A stretch of 64,000 nt of DNA from Eudromia elegans (taxonomy: Eukaryota > Chordata > Aves > Tinamiformes > Tinamidae), in NCBI GenBank assembly GCA_003342815.1, contig PTEX01000300.1, forward strand, positions 422,432 through 486,431. Direction: 5' to 3'. Numbering within the stretch: the first letter of the stretch is position 1; each line of letters starts with the position of its first letter. The position numbers and the translations under genes are program-made. Below, piece by piece: positions 1-11,690 of this stretch. The notes beneath the pieces were generated by a model. It searched no databases, was not told where the DNA came from, and saw only the letters and a list, made by a program, of their open reading frames with translations.

Positions 1-3000
1 CACAGTGACTCTGCTAATACAGGACCCCTGAATTACTGTGAGGAGGTTCAGATGGGAGGTTAGGTCTGGGATTTATTTAAGATAAATGTTACCTAATTTA
101 GACAGCTGGCTGCATGTACTTGTTTTCAACGCATGACAAATTCTTGCCTGCCTTTCTTCCACACTCCACCAAGATACATAATGCCTGAATCAGTTGCTGC
201 TTGTAGAGAGTTTATTAAAGACATTTCATCTGAATAATGGAATTTTACCACCTAGAGCTGAACTATAATTCTGTATCCAAAAAAAGTGTTAAAAATAACC
301 TGTCAATAAAATGCAAATTCAACTATGCAGGGAATGAGAAATAATTACTTAAAAGTAAAATTTTACAGTTAAAATCTGATATTAGCTATGATGCTAGTTA
401 TGGTTATATTGATCATTGTATTCACCAAAGTTAATTTCAAAGCACATAATAGTTATGAGATCAAAATAAGGGACAAAGATTTTTTTCCCTCATAGACCAT
501 GAATTTGATTCTTGCTGTAAATTAATACAAATAAACTTTTAACAAGTATTGTATTGTGCATGCTTTCAAATTAAAATGTATCCAGAGCAGGAGCCATTTT
601 ACAATAAGACACAGCTAAACTCCAGACCCAGCCTTTGGATATCCAGTTTCTTCTTATGTCAGCATTTGACTTACTGACACCCTTGATCCAAATGCCTTTG
701 TGTATAGATTCATCTGTCTGTAAAGACTTTAGCCAATTTAATCTTGGCTAATATAATTCCCACTATGTGATGACTGGTTTGGCTGCAGGAAAGAAGTCAG
801 TTCCCAGCTAGGTAGGATTGATAGGAGAAAGATTAGATTTCACATGTGAGATCATGCCCTGTATTTCTTAGGCATAACCATTCAAAAACATCATTCCTAA
901 GTAATGATTACTAGTTAAGCACGTCCTGATAATTTCCAATGGGAAATGTGGAATTTGGAAGATGAAATTATTTTGATTTCATGGGTTGTAAATATGTATC
1001 CTGACAGATGAATGGGAGCTCCTTGATGAAGCATGGAATAGGGTGAAATTAAACATCCAATCAGGGCTGTATTATCATGTTTTGTTTTCCATGGCTTTGA
1101 CAGATAGAGTGATATTTCATACATTTTGGCCACAGCCAGCAATTGAAACTGTCTGTAGATATGTAGGCAGAAACTCCCACTGCTCTTAGGAGTCTGTTTT
1201 TCTCAGCAATGACCTTAAAGACAAATGAAGAAGCAAAGAGTTAGAGCACAGGCTGATATGCAATTAATTCTCTTGGGCAAATCAGACAATAATTTAAAAC
1301 AGCCTGCAAGAGACTGCAGAAACACTTGGAAAATAAATTGTTTTGTTGCAATCTTCATTTCACAATTGAAACAACAACAACAAAACAAAACAAAAAAAAC
1401 AGAGAAAGACAAGCTCTTAAGAATCAGACTGTGTTGGTCTTTTACAGCACACAGTACATGCTCAACGTTTTCTAGCTCCACACAGATGAAATTCAGCATG
1501 CTTAACTATCTATTTTCAAGTTTTCTGTCTGTATTCTATTGTTGCTTTTTCTCATATCAAGAGATTGTAAAGAGTAATATCGATAGATTAATTTACAAAT
1601 GAATGCAGTAGATTATTAGAGTTGTTCTCTTTCAGTTCTGAGCATTATTGTGCCAATTCATCGTTCAATAAGGAACACTTACAGTTCATATCAGGATTTT
1701 ATAGAGCTTCTTCCAAGCTAATTTAATGTTTTGGTCATGTTGGACTGGACTTTGAAAAGGTTATTGATCTTAATGACTTTTTCGCTTCTGGATTCTCTTT
1801 AGAGTGTTTTCACTTTTCAGCATTATGAGATACTTTGAGACCTTACCCATACCATTTTGGAATAGGTCTCAGAGACCAGATATTTTCACTATTTTAAACC
1901 ACCAAAAATTAAGTCTGAACTTTGTATTAAAAATGAAAAGAAAACAAAGCAAAACAAAAAAAACCACTTTGATTTAGTCTTTTCTCTAACAGAATGATTT
2001 GGAGCAGACCTAGTATTCAGATGGAGACAAGTTTCTTTTCAGCTAAGCCTACTCTGTCAAGATAGCTGAACATGTAATACCTGTTCAGCTGAATGAATCT
2101 TCATAGCTCAAACCAGTATCTATGTCAGTAACTTGAAGACAAAGAAAATGAAAAAGAAAAATAAATCTGAATTACACAGTCACAGAAGAGGATGAACAGG
2201 AGTAATGAACAGTGTCTAAAGACATTGGAACATTAGTGGCACACTATGCTCAATGATTGCTTGAGATGTCAAGGAGACTTTCTTGGAGATATGCTATTTA
2301 TACCTATTTGTAACATTTGCATAAAATATTCAACTATCTCAGTATTTTTCAAGATTTCTTTTTCACTTTCCTGAATCAAATGTGTATTTTCTTAATTCTG
2401 AAATATGTAAGGAGCAGATTTGTGTACCATACCACAGATTCTTTTATACAAAGAAAAAGCTTTAGTTAAAATGTCATACATCTGAGCATTATGTTTGAAT
2501 ACACTGTAGTAAAACATCATGGTACTGAACACAGCAATCAGTGTAATCTATTAAGTCATTCTTCTGAAATTCATCACTGAGTAAGATCCGAAGCATACGA
2601 AACATGTTTATTTCCATGTCAAAATTGCTTGTAAATGGGCCCCAAACTAATCTGTCACAGCCATAAAATGCCCAATCTCTAAAAGTTACAAGCTGATATA
2701 TTGTGATGATACAAAAAGAAATTCTGGAAGAACAAATCAAGTGACCACAATTCAAAAATGAACAAAGATTAAGTAACATTTGCGGTGTAACCTCCTATAC
2801 GTAACAGATAATACTTTCCTTATGGGGTAGTTTGTGGAGTTTTTAAGTTTGACTTAGTCCTCAAAGAGAGTTGGGCCTAAGGACAATATGAGGTTTATGT
2901 CCCCCATGAAGCCAAGTTAACCTGCCTAAACTTCAAGAAAATTGATCTAGTGACATACACAGCTACAATTGGCCCTGAGGACATCTTTAACATAGTAGGG

Positions 3001-3739
3001 AGAACATGAACATGACTCTTTATTCACCTCTTCTGAGCTCTTGTATCATGTATTATATGAAGTTTCTATTGGAGTACTGATATTATATGTTAAGTGAAGT
3101 CTTTAGATGCCTAATTGTCTGGATTAAGAGGGAGAACTACTTTGGTACTTTCTTATAAAGGCTTTTATTAGATAACAATTATCCAAGACTTCTTCTATTT
3201 TTCAATATTCCTCAAATTCTAAGAGGCATTAGGTAAGAATTGATTTTTCCTCTAGCTAGTCATACAAGGTGTTCAATGGGTTTTACAGAAGTTTTGGATT
3301 GTTTTTTCTTTCTTGCTTCATTGGAAGCCACATTCTGTAGAGGAAAGTTGTCCTTCACTAAATTATAGCATATTTTGATTTTTAGAGGCATTTATTCCTT
3401 TTGGATACTTAAATCCTTGTAATTGTTTTCATCTAGTACTTTACAATAATATATTTACATGAGTGAGATATTACAGAAATTGGTCATGTGGTGTTCTAAA
3501 GTCTGCATGTGTTGAGGAGAACCACTTTCATGATATACTCCTAATTTACCAGATACATGTTGCTAGGATATTAGAGTGCAATGACACCTAGCTATCTTCC
3601 ACTCTCTCTCAATTCATGAAAAAAATATTTTGAAAGCCCACTGCATTTTAATCACACTAGCTTCCAACCTAGGTCTTTGACATCTGCACCACCTTTAGTA
3701 AAAGAAAGCAAACATGGGAAAGTCAAATTAATGACCTGA
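1..3739. other. Unique AT-rich non-coding stretch
   Basis: No recognisable gene, RNA gene or transposon was found on either strand. Open frames are short (up to 125 codons) and unlike any protein I know. A small CAA/CAAAA-rich tract lies near 1370-1400. One minus-strand frame at 2489-2779 reads somewhat like protein and is treated as a finding, not a gene. This could be intergenic or intronic. Confidence 0.7.
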
Positions 3740-4475
3740 AAGAGCAGTTCAGTTCAAAACATTGTATAAAAAAAGGCTTAATGAGACTAATTACAGAATG
3801 TAGTCCCATAAAATTTAGAGATGACATTAAACACAGGGGAGCGGCTGACAGAACAAACATCAGAATCTCCATCTAAAGGGACATTAGTAAACTTGAGTAT
3901 TAGACCAACAAAACATTCATGACACTCAACAGAAAAGAATGTAAGATCCTGTTTTTAGGCAGGAATAAACTCATGTATGAGTATAGTTTAGGAAGTGACT
4001 GGCTGAGTAATCGCTGCACTGCAAAGGATCTAGGAGACGCAAACACCAGACTGACTATAAGCTGACGTTCAATGAGTGCATTCTCATTGCAAGTAGGTAA
4101 GGTCTCACTGGATACACTAGGAAAAGCATGATCACCAGATCAAAGGATGCTGTTAACCTCTGTTTGCCAATGATGAGACCATGCTTGCAATCTTGAATCA
4201 AGTTTTGGTCCCTAACATCCTTTTATATATGCAGAAGGGTCTGGCAGAGGGATAATATGGGAATCAGAGGCCAAGATCCTGGGGCTTACAAAGGGAAGCT
4301 AAGGGAGCTGGGATTTAGTGCAGTTAAGAAGAATTTAATCTATTTTTCCTGCAACTATTTGAAAAGCATGAAAAGATGACAGAGCCAAGCTCCAGATTTT
4401 TTTTGTCCCAAACGATCTGACAAGGTGAATGGTCATAAATTCCATGCAGTTTGCTAACTTCAAGTTTGACACTTC
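3740..4475 (+). mobile_element. Ancient CR1 LINE fragment (RT and 3' part of ORF2), heavily decayed
   Basis: The order of recognisable CR1 blocks matches the 3' half of CR1 ORF2 read on the plus strand. A degraded block equivalent to the 'kFADDT' region (about 3805-3830) is followed by the cue for the 'ACNKGKC-RVLHLGRNN' region (about 3940-3970), the 'AEKDLGVLVD'-like block (about 4015-4040), the 'first-person R-lane' region ending in 'QFWSL' (about 4200-4225) and the 'LRELGL' region (about 4300-4330). Many substitutions and indels have destroyed the frame, so this is far older than the 17 kb, 27 kb and 64 kb copies. No 3' octamer tail is visible. The boundaries are approximate and were judged by eye. 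Known of the family: CR1 encodes an endonuclease and reverse transcriptase and is usually 5'-truncated on insertion. Confidence 0.6.
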
Positions 4476-6124
4476 TTTTTTTTCCTTTCTAGGAGAATTA
4501 TGCAGCTCTGTAAAAAGTTACCTAGACAGACTGTAGAATGTCCACTTTTGAGAGGTTCCTTCTTTTCTTCTTTTTTTTTTTTTAGTGATGGAATTTCCAC
4601 TTTCTGTGAAATCTCTCCATTCTGGGAAACTTTTAAGAATTGGCCATGGTATGGCAGAGGGAAAGTTGTTTTGTTTCATTTTGTCTTGATAGTCTTTAAG
4701 ATTTTTAAAGAAAACCAAGACTGGCATGACTGAATGTTAGCGATAATCATTGTTGTCCTGTGACATTTTGTTGTCATCATTCGTCCTATGGACACTGCTA
4801 ATTCTCCTTCCCCTCAGCACACTGCCTACTACTGACATCTCCATTTAGCCTCAGTTCTACTTTTGCTTTCACTCTTCTCTGTCTTCCATCTTTTGATTTA
4901 GAAATCTCATGAAAGATATTTTGACATATTTTTAATTGCAAAACAGTATTTATTCCTTTGGGCATGGAAAAAAAGGTGTTTATTATTATTAAAGCACCTA
5001 TTCACTAAACCAGGTACGAGGTGTGAGTTGGAGGAGATGTTAGTAGATATAGTGGTATAGCAGACCATTGAGAGTATCATGGTGGTATGTTGCCAATCTA
5101 ATTTTGAAAAATGCAGAAGTTGAGCTGACACTTAAACTAATCCTTTTTCCCAGTCAGATTTCCTCCTGATCCATATTTACAAGAGCAGCTTCACAGAGCA
5201 AATTGGGCTGATGACTGAAGCTCCAGGAGGACAAGTGCCCATGCACCATCTGCATTTCCATTATGACCATGTGGAGTTTCAAAGGATGCCTCAAAATGAT
5301 CTTTCATGATTCTACAGCTATTCCTATCCTAGAAGAAAGCTTTATTGGAAAGTTTTATTGGAACATTCCTTCAAAATATGTGCAGTCCCAGCACAAGTGT
5401 CAGTGCTAAGCTATCTTCCAACACTTCTGTGTCACTTCTCAGAAAGTAAGGTCATATATTTTGCTAATTCCTTGCAGTATGTGACTTTTCTGTACATTTT
5501 CTTCTACATTTTCTAAGCTAAATATTTGGATTTAACTTTTTTAAGGACAGGAGGTAGTCACTTCACTCTAACCTTGTATGTAACTCAGATCAAATATTAA
5601 ACCAAATATCTTTTGACCACTATTGGATTACCTACCAACATATTAGGAAACTGTAGAAGGAGTTAATCTGTTGGTATCAAAATAGTGATAAAAGTACGAT
5701 AAAGAGAAGCAGTGGGGAGGGAGGTGTTGTTCAAAGAATGCTAAAAATACTGTCTGGCTAACCACTGCAGAATCATTCCTGATTTCAACATATTTTAGAG
5801 TTTCCACTTTGAGCTATGGCTTCCTGTAGAGTTAAGTCTGTTGATAAACTTGTTTTTTATAGTTGTCTTTCACAGACTCTGGGAAGCAATCCACCAAACC
5901 CAGACCATTGACTAAAGTAGCAAGAATAGGTAGGTATGCTTGAAGGCACACATGAACATTTTAGATTGTAAATACAAAAAGGTACCATCGTTTTACTCTG
6001 AATTCACACAGAATCTAGAAAAATATCTTGTTAATCCATAACTAGTCTCAATGACAGCTGTAACAATATTTAAATGGGGCATTTCTATGTAAACATATCA
6101 TTACTTGTTAACTATGTAACTAGA
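4476..6124. other. Unique non-coding stretch
   Basis: Nothing beyond short chance open frames was recognised. A T-rich tract with an AG (about 4471-4492) at the end of the preceding CR1 relic resembles a splice acceptor, but no open exon follows it. Confidence 0.65.
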
Positions 6125-6263
6125 GGTGTAGAGTCTCCATCCTCGGAGATGCTTAAGAGCTGACTGGACACAGTTCTAAGCAGTCTTCTCTAGCTGACTT
6201 TGGCTCAGCAGAGGGGTTCTCTGGAGGTCCCTTCAAATCCCAACTGTGCCATGATTCTGTGAA
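6125..6263 (+). mobile_element. Old CR1 3'-terminal fragment
   Basis: About 140 bases match the CR1 3' tail: the 'gagtctccatcct' block, the 'actggacac' block, the 'gaggtcccttc' block, and a terminal 'atgattctgtga' that is a diverged form of the CR1 octamer repeat at the 3' end. It contains only the extreme ORF2 end and 3' UTR, as in the shortest 5'-truncated insertions. Divergence is clearly higher than in the 27 kb and 64 kb copies. The left boundary is approximate. Confidence 0.85.
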
Positions 6264-7119
6264 CTGTGCATTTATTTAGTAGCTATAAATTTAAACTGAA
6301 AGATTCTACTTTTCAGCTACTGAATAATAAATCCGGTTATGTATGTGCCTATATACACTCTTTCATTATTATTATTATTAAATTTAGAACTCATATCTAT
6401 CAGACCATTTCAAATTTTCTGATTATTTTAGTGCTTGTAGTATAACATATACAAATGTTAGCCAGGAAGTTTCTTTCCAGCTTGTAAATATGTTTTGAGA
6501 TCCTTTATTGGAAATTGCTTTAGCAATGGGAAGTACTTTTATACCTAAAATGGGTTATTGAAAGATAATGAGAGACACAAGAAAAGACAACACCAAAGAA
6601 CTCGCCAATGTATTGTGAAAAGTATGACTGCTAAACACTACTGGATTACTCAGGCAGAGAGGAACTTCAGTGCCTTTCTGTCTACGAAAAAACAGATTCA
6701 AGTATAGCACAAAAAGGGCTTTTTTGAGCCAGAGCTTTTGAGCCCCTGTTCAACTATATAATGTGAGAACAACTCATTTTATACAGCAAGCCTTGAAATA
6801 AAAGCAAATATAAGAAAACTGTTAACTCTTGTCAGCATCAATTATGTTAAAAATACTAACATCTTCTCTTGCTAACTATGGGGTTGTAATCCACACTAAA
6901 ATATATGTTAGCTTAAGCTGAAAGGGGAATTATTAGACTTCATATAAATAGTCTATAAAATCAGCATTACTTTGTTACTAGGAGATTATGCATCTGATTG
7001 ATGGAAAACACCCAACTGAACTAATCGTTGTGTTTTATTGACTCTTTAGTTAACAGACAGCAGTGGACGGTCATCTGGGCTGAATTTGAAATACAGCTGA
7101 ATGGAACCCAGCTTACTTT

Positions 7120-7156
7120 AAAAAAAAAAAGAAAAAGAAAAGAAAAAGAAAAAAAA
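7120..7156. repeat. A-rich purine tract (AAAAG)n
   Basis: Thirty-seven consecutive purines: an A run followed by AAAAAG/AAAAG units. It is a simple low-complexity tract with no retrotransposon body adjoining it that I can recognise. Confidence 0.9.
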
Positions 7157-7616
7157 CAGGCTAAAATGTGAATGTTACAAAGAACACAGAGAATAGTTAA
7201 TGTATTCAGCACCAACTGTCTGCTTATAAATTAGTAAGAGAATGTCTGAAAATCTAAACTACCTGAAACTACATTTCTCATCCCTCCTATGAAGGTGCTT
7301 CAGTCCCTCTTTGTTCGTGCTCTAATGTTTCTTTTTCTGAGTCAGATAATAAGCTGCAGTAGTTCTCTGACATCTTCATCAGTAAAGTCAATGAACACCT
7401 GTGTGTTGCACTTCCATTCTGACAAACTCTTCTAGCCCAATCATCCATCTCTCATATGCTTTTTCATAAAGCTCAACCAGTTACCAAAAGGTCTATCCAA
7501 CTTAGACCCTAAAGAAATAAGATGAGAATGTTATTGGGAATGTAGAGATGAGTGGAGACTTGGACTAAGAGTACATTGCGGTACATTGAACCTGTCTTAC
7601 AGCATTGACAGATCTT

Positions 7617-7646
7617 TAATTAATTAATTAATTAATTAATTAATTA
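7617..7646. repeat. (TAAT)n microsatellite
   Basis: Seven and a half perfect TAAT units, flanked by unique DNA. It is likely length-polymorphic. Confidence 0.95.
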
Positions 7647-9600
7647 GGTTTATGTCACCGAGAATGTCAGGTTTCTGTTGTCATTTGGAAAGTGTCAGCT
7701 CTTGCCATGCTTTCGAAACTGGAGCCTCCTCAGCCAGAAAGCCTGATTTCACTTGTGGAGCCTCACATGGCTCTACAGTTTTAGCTTCCTTACTCATAAC
7801 TCTCCTTGGGCCTGTGATCTAGCTCAAACTGAATTAAGAATTAAGTAACCCAGGAAACTTTTGCTATTCATCTGTGCAATAATCCTAACGGTATACACCC
7901 CAGCCATCCAACACAGTTATGTACTGGTTGGAGAACACAGAGCAAACAGGGCCAAAAATCCTGACCTGCTGTGGGTCCCGGGATCAAGGGTGTCACATTC
8001 CTGCTTTTCCTCACAGGAGATCCTTTTTGTTCTTGAACTGTTCAATTACTTTTGCAAAGCAGTATGCTGTGGAGATGGATTCTTCTGTGCACAGCCTGAA
8101 ACTGCTTTAATGATTCCGTAATCTGTGCACCTGGAACTGTGTGTGTACAACCTATTTTATTCTATCTTCAAAAGAAGTAAAATTGTCCTGAATATTTCAC
8201 CAACCTCACCATCCTCCCCAAAAACAAAGAAGTGAAAGTTTACCTTTAAAATTGCCTACTTTGGATAGTGACATATTTTTTTCTGATCTGTGGGGCTTTT
8301 TAAAAACCTTGCACATGTACTTCGGTGATTTACACTTTGAATGACTTTGGCAAATGTTCATCTATGGCAAACAGCCTGTTAACAAGACAGTATTGCAGAC
8401 AAGTTTGATGTCTGCAATGCCTCTCTAGGAATGCAAATTGCAGAAGTTCACATGGAAGTGGAAGAAACAATTCAGTTTTACAATTGTTTTCAATTGCCTC
8501 ACACACCTGCTGCTGGATCTAGTAAAACAGATTAAAAACACAGTAAGATACAGCAGGAGAGATCTTAGGTCAAGCTGTGAAAACAAATGATGTTTGTTTG
8601 TTTTGCACCACGAAAGAAGGCCGTTTGCTCCACTGAAGAATGTCTGTAAGCACTCTTAAGGGTATTAGTTCTGTTTCAGAAGAAATTAATCTTTCTGCAT
8701 GATGTCATACAAAGATATGTGTGCCTTTATTGTTGATATTTAATGACTTTGTATTTGTATTACTGTATTTAATGACTTTGAATCAGTTTTCTAGTTTTCT
8801 TTTCATTTAAGAGCATATATCAGATACAAATGGTACAATTCATAAGAATTGTTTTCCATATCTGAGAAGTTATGTTTGAATTAAGCAAATGGAAGATACT
8901 AATAGCAATAGAAAAGTGGAGGGAAAAGTACTGAGTATTTAAGAATAATCATGGAGCAACGTATGCTTGTGTATAGCTCCTTCAGGTCTTAACCCAGAGC
9001 AAATGCTGATCCTGTCTCCTTTTGTTTTCATCTCCCCAGGACTTAAATGAACTTTATTAAGGACAGTGTAAATTTCATAAAGCTTTGAAAATAAAAAGCG
9101 AGAAGTTCTCCTTGAATAAGAAATGGATATTTTAAGTCTGGGCGTGATCTAAAGATGTATGACTATGTAGTTCAGCATATAACTAGCAAAATTATATAGA
9201 TATGTATAAAAAGATATTCTTTGAATTAGGACATTTTAGGACTTGATACATAATGATGCCTATTAATAAGAGAATACCAAGGATTTTCATTGTTTTCCTG
9301 TCTTGCCCATAGACTTATCTATATCCTAGATCTGCTTTGTTCTACTGCTGAAGCACAAATGAAAAAATGCTTGATGATTTGAAGACTGAACTTTTTGCTA
9401 TTTTGAGAAAAATCTGAATAAAGTTACTCATGGTCGCAATGAGACTTGGGAGCTAAAAGTTACATTTAGTGCAATTCATTTCAGATCAGAAAAGGAGAAT
9501 TTTCTTGAGGAGGAGGGATTCTTTTCTATTTCTGCAAATATTCATTTGCATTCTCTATGAAAGTGATTCAGACAGATTCTGGTTCCAGGGCCTATCTTTT

Positions 9601-9631
9601 TGGAAGGCCACAAAACTTGGAAGGCCACAAA
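9601..9631. repeat. 14-bp tandem duplication, period 17
   Basis: The 14-mer tggaaggccacaaa occurs at 9601-9614 and again at 9618-9631, separated by 3 bases. The copies are identical, so the duplication looks recent. Confidence 0.9.
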
Positions 9632-10309
9632 GCAGCAACTACTTGTTAAAATATTTATACAACATGAATTTTAAATATAGGAGACTAGTTAGGAGAACAT
9701 ATTTTGCCTTCATGTCATGTACAAGAATTGAAAATTTTATGGCAGAGTGTGTTTAGCATATATTGATTTTATTAGGTTTGTAGGGTTTCCTAAAGTTTAA
9801 AACATATCTTTTTAATAAGGTTGGAATTAAATTTTTTTTGTTTTAATATAACACAATATATGGTTTTATATATTGTAATATAATACAATAATATAATAGC
9901 TGAAGCAAAATGAAACACTAATTTTATCAAAATTTTAAAACTAGAATACTTCCTAAGTGTTTCTCTGATGTCCCATTTTGACTTGTTTGGGGCCAGTTTT
10001 GAATGGAAAATCAGTTTTGATCTTTCAGATTTTCCCATGATTCATAAACTTCACTTTTCTCATACTTCTATATGTATATAAAATTGTTCTTTAGATTTGT
10101 GCTCTGAATATGGAATGACATATGAAAATTTCATATGGAAACGTCTGAGGACATCATGATGTATTGGCAAATCCTTCAAGCAGATTTGAGTACTGAACTA
10201 TCATTTTTATCAGAATCCACTGACTTTTCCAACGATCACCAAATTTAATATTTTTAGATTCCCTGTTTCTTACTGTGTGCTAGCATCACACATCATTAGC
10301 AATATTCCT

Positions 10310-10327
10310 AAAAAAAAAAAAAAAAAA
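10310..10327. repeat. Poly-A run (18 bases)
   Basis: Eighteen A in a row. No recognisable retrocopy body or target-site duplication surrounds it. Confidence 0.95.
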
Positions 10328-10414
10328 TTAAATATTTATGAATTCAGGCTTGTATCTCAAGACTTGGTAACCTTAGGACTTGAAAATCTGGAGGAAGTAA
10401 TTTGCTCCTGAAGG

Positions 10415-10643
10415 AATAGAATCATAGAATGTTTAAGGTTGGAAGGGACCTCTAGAGGTCATCTAGTCCAACCCCTCTGCATATGCAGGGTCTCCTAGAG
10501 CATGTGGTGCACAGTGGCATCGACGTAGGTTTGGAAGATCTCCAGAGAAGGAGACTCCACAATCTCTCCTGGCAACCTGTTCCATGGCTCTCTTACCCTT
10601 ACTGTTAAGAAATTTTTCCTTACGTTCCTGTGGAACTTTTGAT
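10415..10643 (-). mobile_element. CR1 LINE 3' tail fragment
   Basis: The plus strand shows the reverse complement of the CR1 3' end. The octamer pair (aatagaatcatagaat) at 10415-10430 is followed by 'ggttggaagggacctct', 'catctagtccaacccc', the 'ggaagatctccagagaagg' block and the 'gttcctgtggaacttttg' block. Homology stops near 10643, giving a 5'-truncated insert of about 230 bp. Scattered substitutions and indels relative to the copies at 27.5 and 63.8 kb show it is older than those. A 92-codon minus-strand frame that overlaps it and continues into the flank is chance. Confidence 0.93.
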
Positions 10644-11646
10644 GAATCCATAGTAACAGAAATGAAGTTTGTTTTGTTATTCTCTATGTGCTGTCTGCTG
10701 GTATTTATGTTAGATCCAGCTAATGGTTGCACATTCAACAAAGCAGAATTTGTATAAGGAAAACCAAATGTTTCAAATCAGGATGCAAACAAGAATCAAA
10801 GATGCAAGAGTAGGAAGAAATTTTTTTTCTTCCCTCGCCCCCTGAAAGTATACAAATGCCGGAGACTGCAGCACCCACAAGTGGTGGGAGTGCGGGTTCA
10901 GTACATCCTCAGCCAAGAGGGAGTTTGTCTTCAAAATGCTCCAGTTACAAGACTATGAGCAAAAAGGGAGCCATCACCAACAGGATTAAGAATGCCTTGA
11001 GTTTCCCTTTTGGACCAGGCATGTAAAGCAAACTAGGCAAAATGCAAACCCGTGGTTTGTGGTTCTGTAAACTCACTAGGGAGAGAATGAGAGTTGGACA
11101 GAAACTTTGTGAACAAACAGAATTGAATCACAAAGTGCTATTTCAAAGAAGCCAGAACTGCTGGGCTTAATATTTAAGGTTCAACAAGCTTTTGCTATCT
11201 CAGGCAAGATTATGAGTAAAATCTTCTCACCACCAGGCAGGTCAGGTACAGTTCCGGGAACTTTTAAATGTTTGGATTCTCAACCTTAAGACAGCATAGT
11301 AAGGAGTCCCTGGAGCCCCATTAGTTGTTTTTATTCATGGTGAAGGGTAAGAAACAGTTCCTCTCAGTAGCTATCCAGACTGAAATTAAAGTTTAGAAAT
11401 ATCAGAAAGACTTGTTTGTGGCTCAGTCCAGATTAAAACTAAATTAAGGAAAAGAAAAATCAAAAAATATTTCCTACAAACTGGAAAAGCTACTTTTAAA
11501 CAAATGCTTAGACAAAAACATGCTTCTTTCTTTCTTTAGAGTGTAGTTCTACACTGCTGTTATGCCTGTATTTAAATATAGATATACATACATATACACA
11601 CATCTTTACATTATTACTTTATTTTGGTGTAGTTATGGCCTAAAAT

Positions 11647-11690
11647 AAAAGGAGGGGGAAAAAAAAAGAAGAAAAGAAAAAAAAAAAAGG
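11647..11690. repeat. Purine-only A/G tract
   Basis: Forty-four bases with only A and G on the plus strand. A simple low-complexity tract. Confidence 0.9.

Larger units (their letters stand above)
6264..10414. other. Unique AT-rich stretch with simple repeats
   Basis: No gene or transposon was recognised. It holds an (ATT)n run near 6366-6382, an A/G-rich tract at 7120-7156, a TAAT tetranucleotide repeat at 7617-7646, a 14-base tandem duplication at 9601-9631 and a poly-A run at 10310-10327. Open frames at 7861-8121 and 9469-9756 are short and unlike known proteins. Confidence 0.65.

Noticed and set aside
4471-4550. Splice-acceptor-like tract ending at 4492
   Set aside because: It lies at the end of an ancient CR1 relic, and no frame after it stays open for a meaningful distance.
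10463-10741. 92-codon minus-strand open frame
   Set aside because: The C-terminal part is the CR1 tail and the N-terminal part is unrelated flank, so it is a chance fusion with no start of a CR1 protein.
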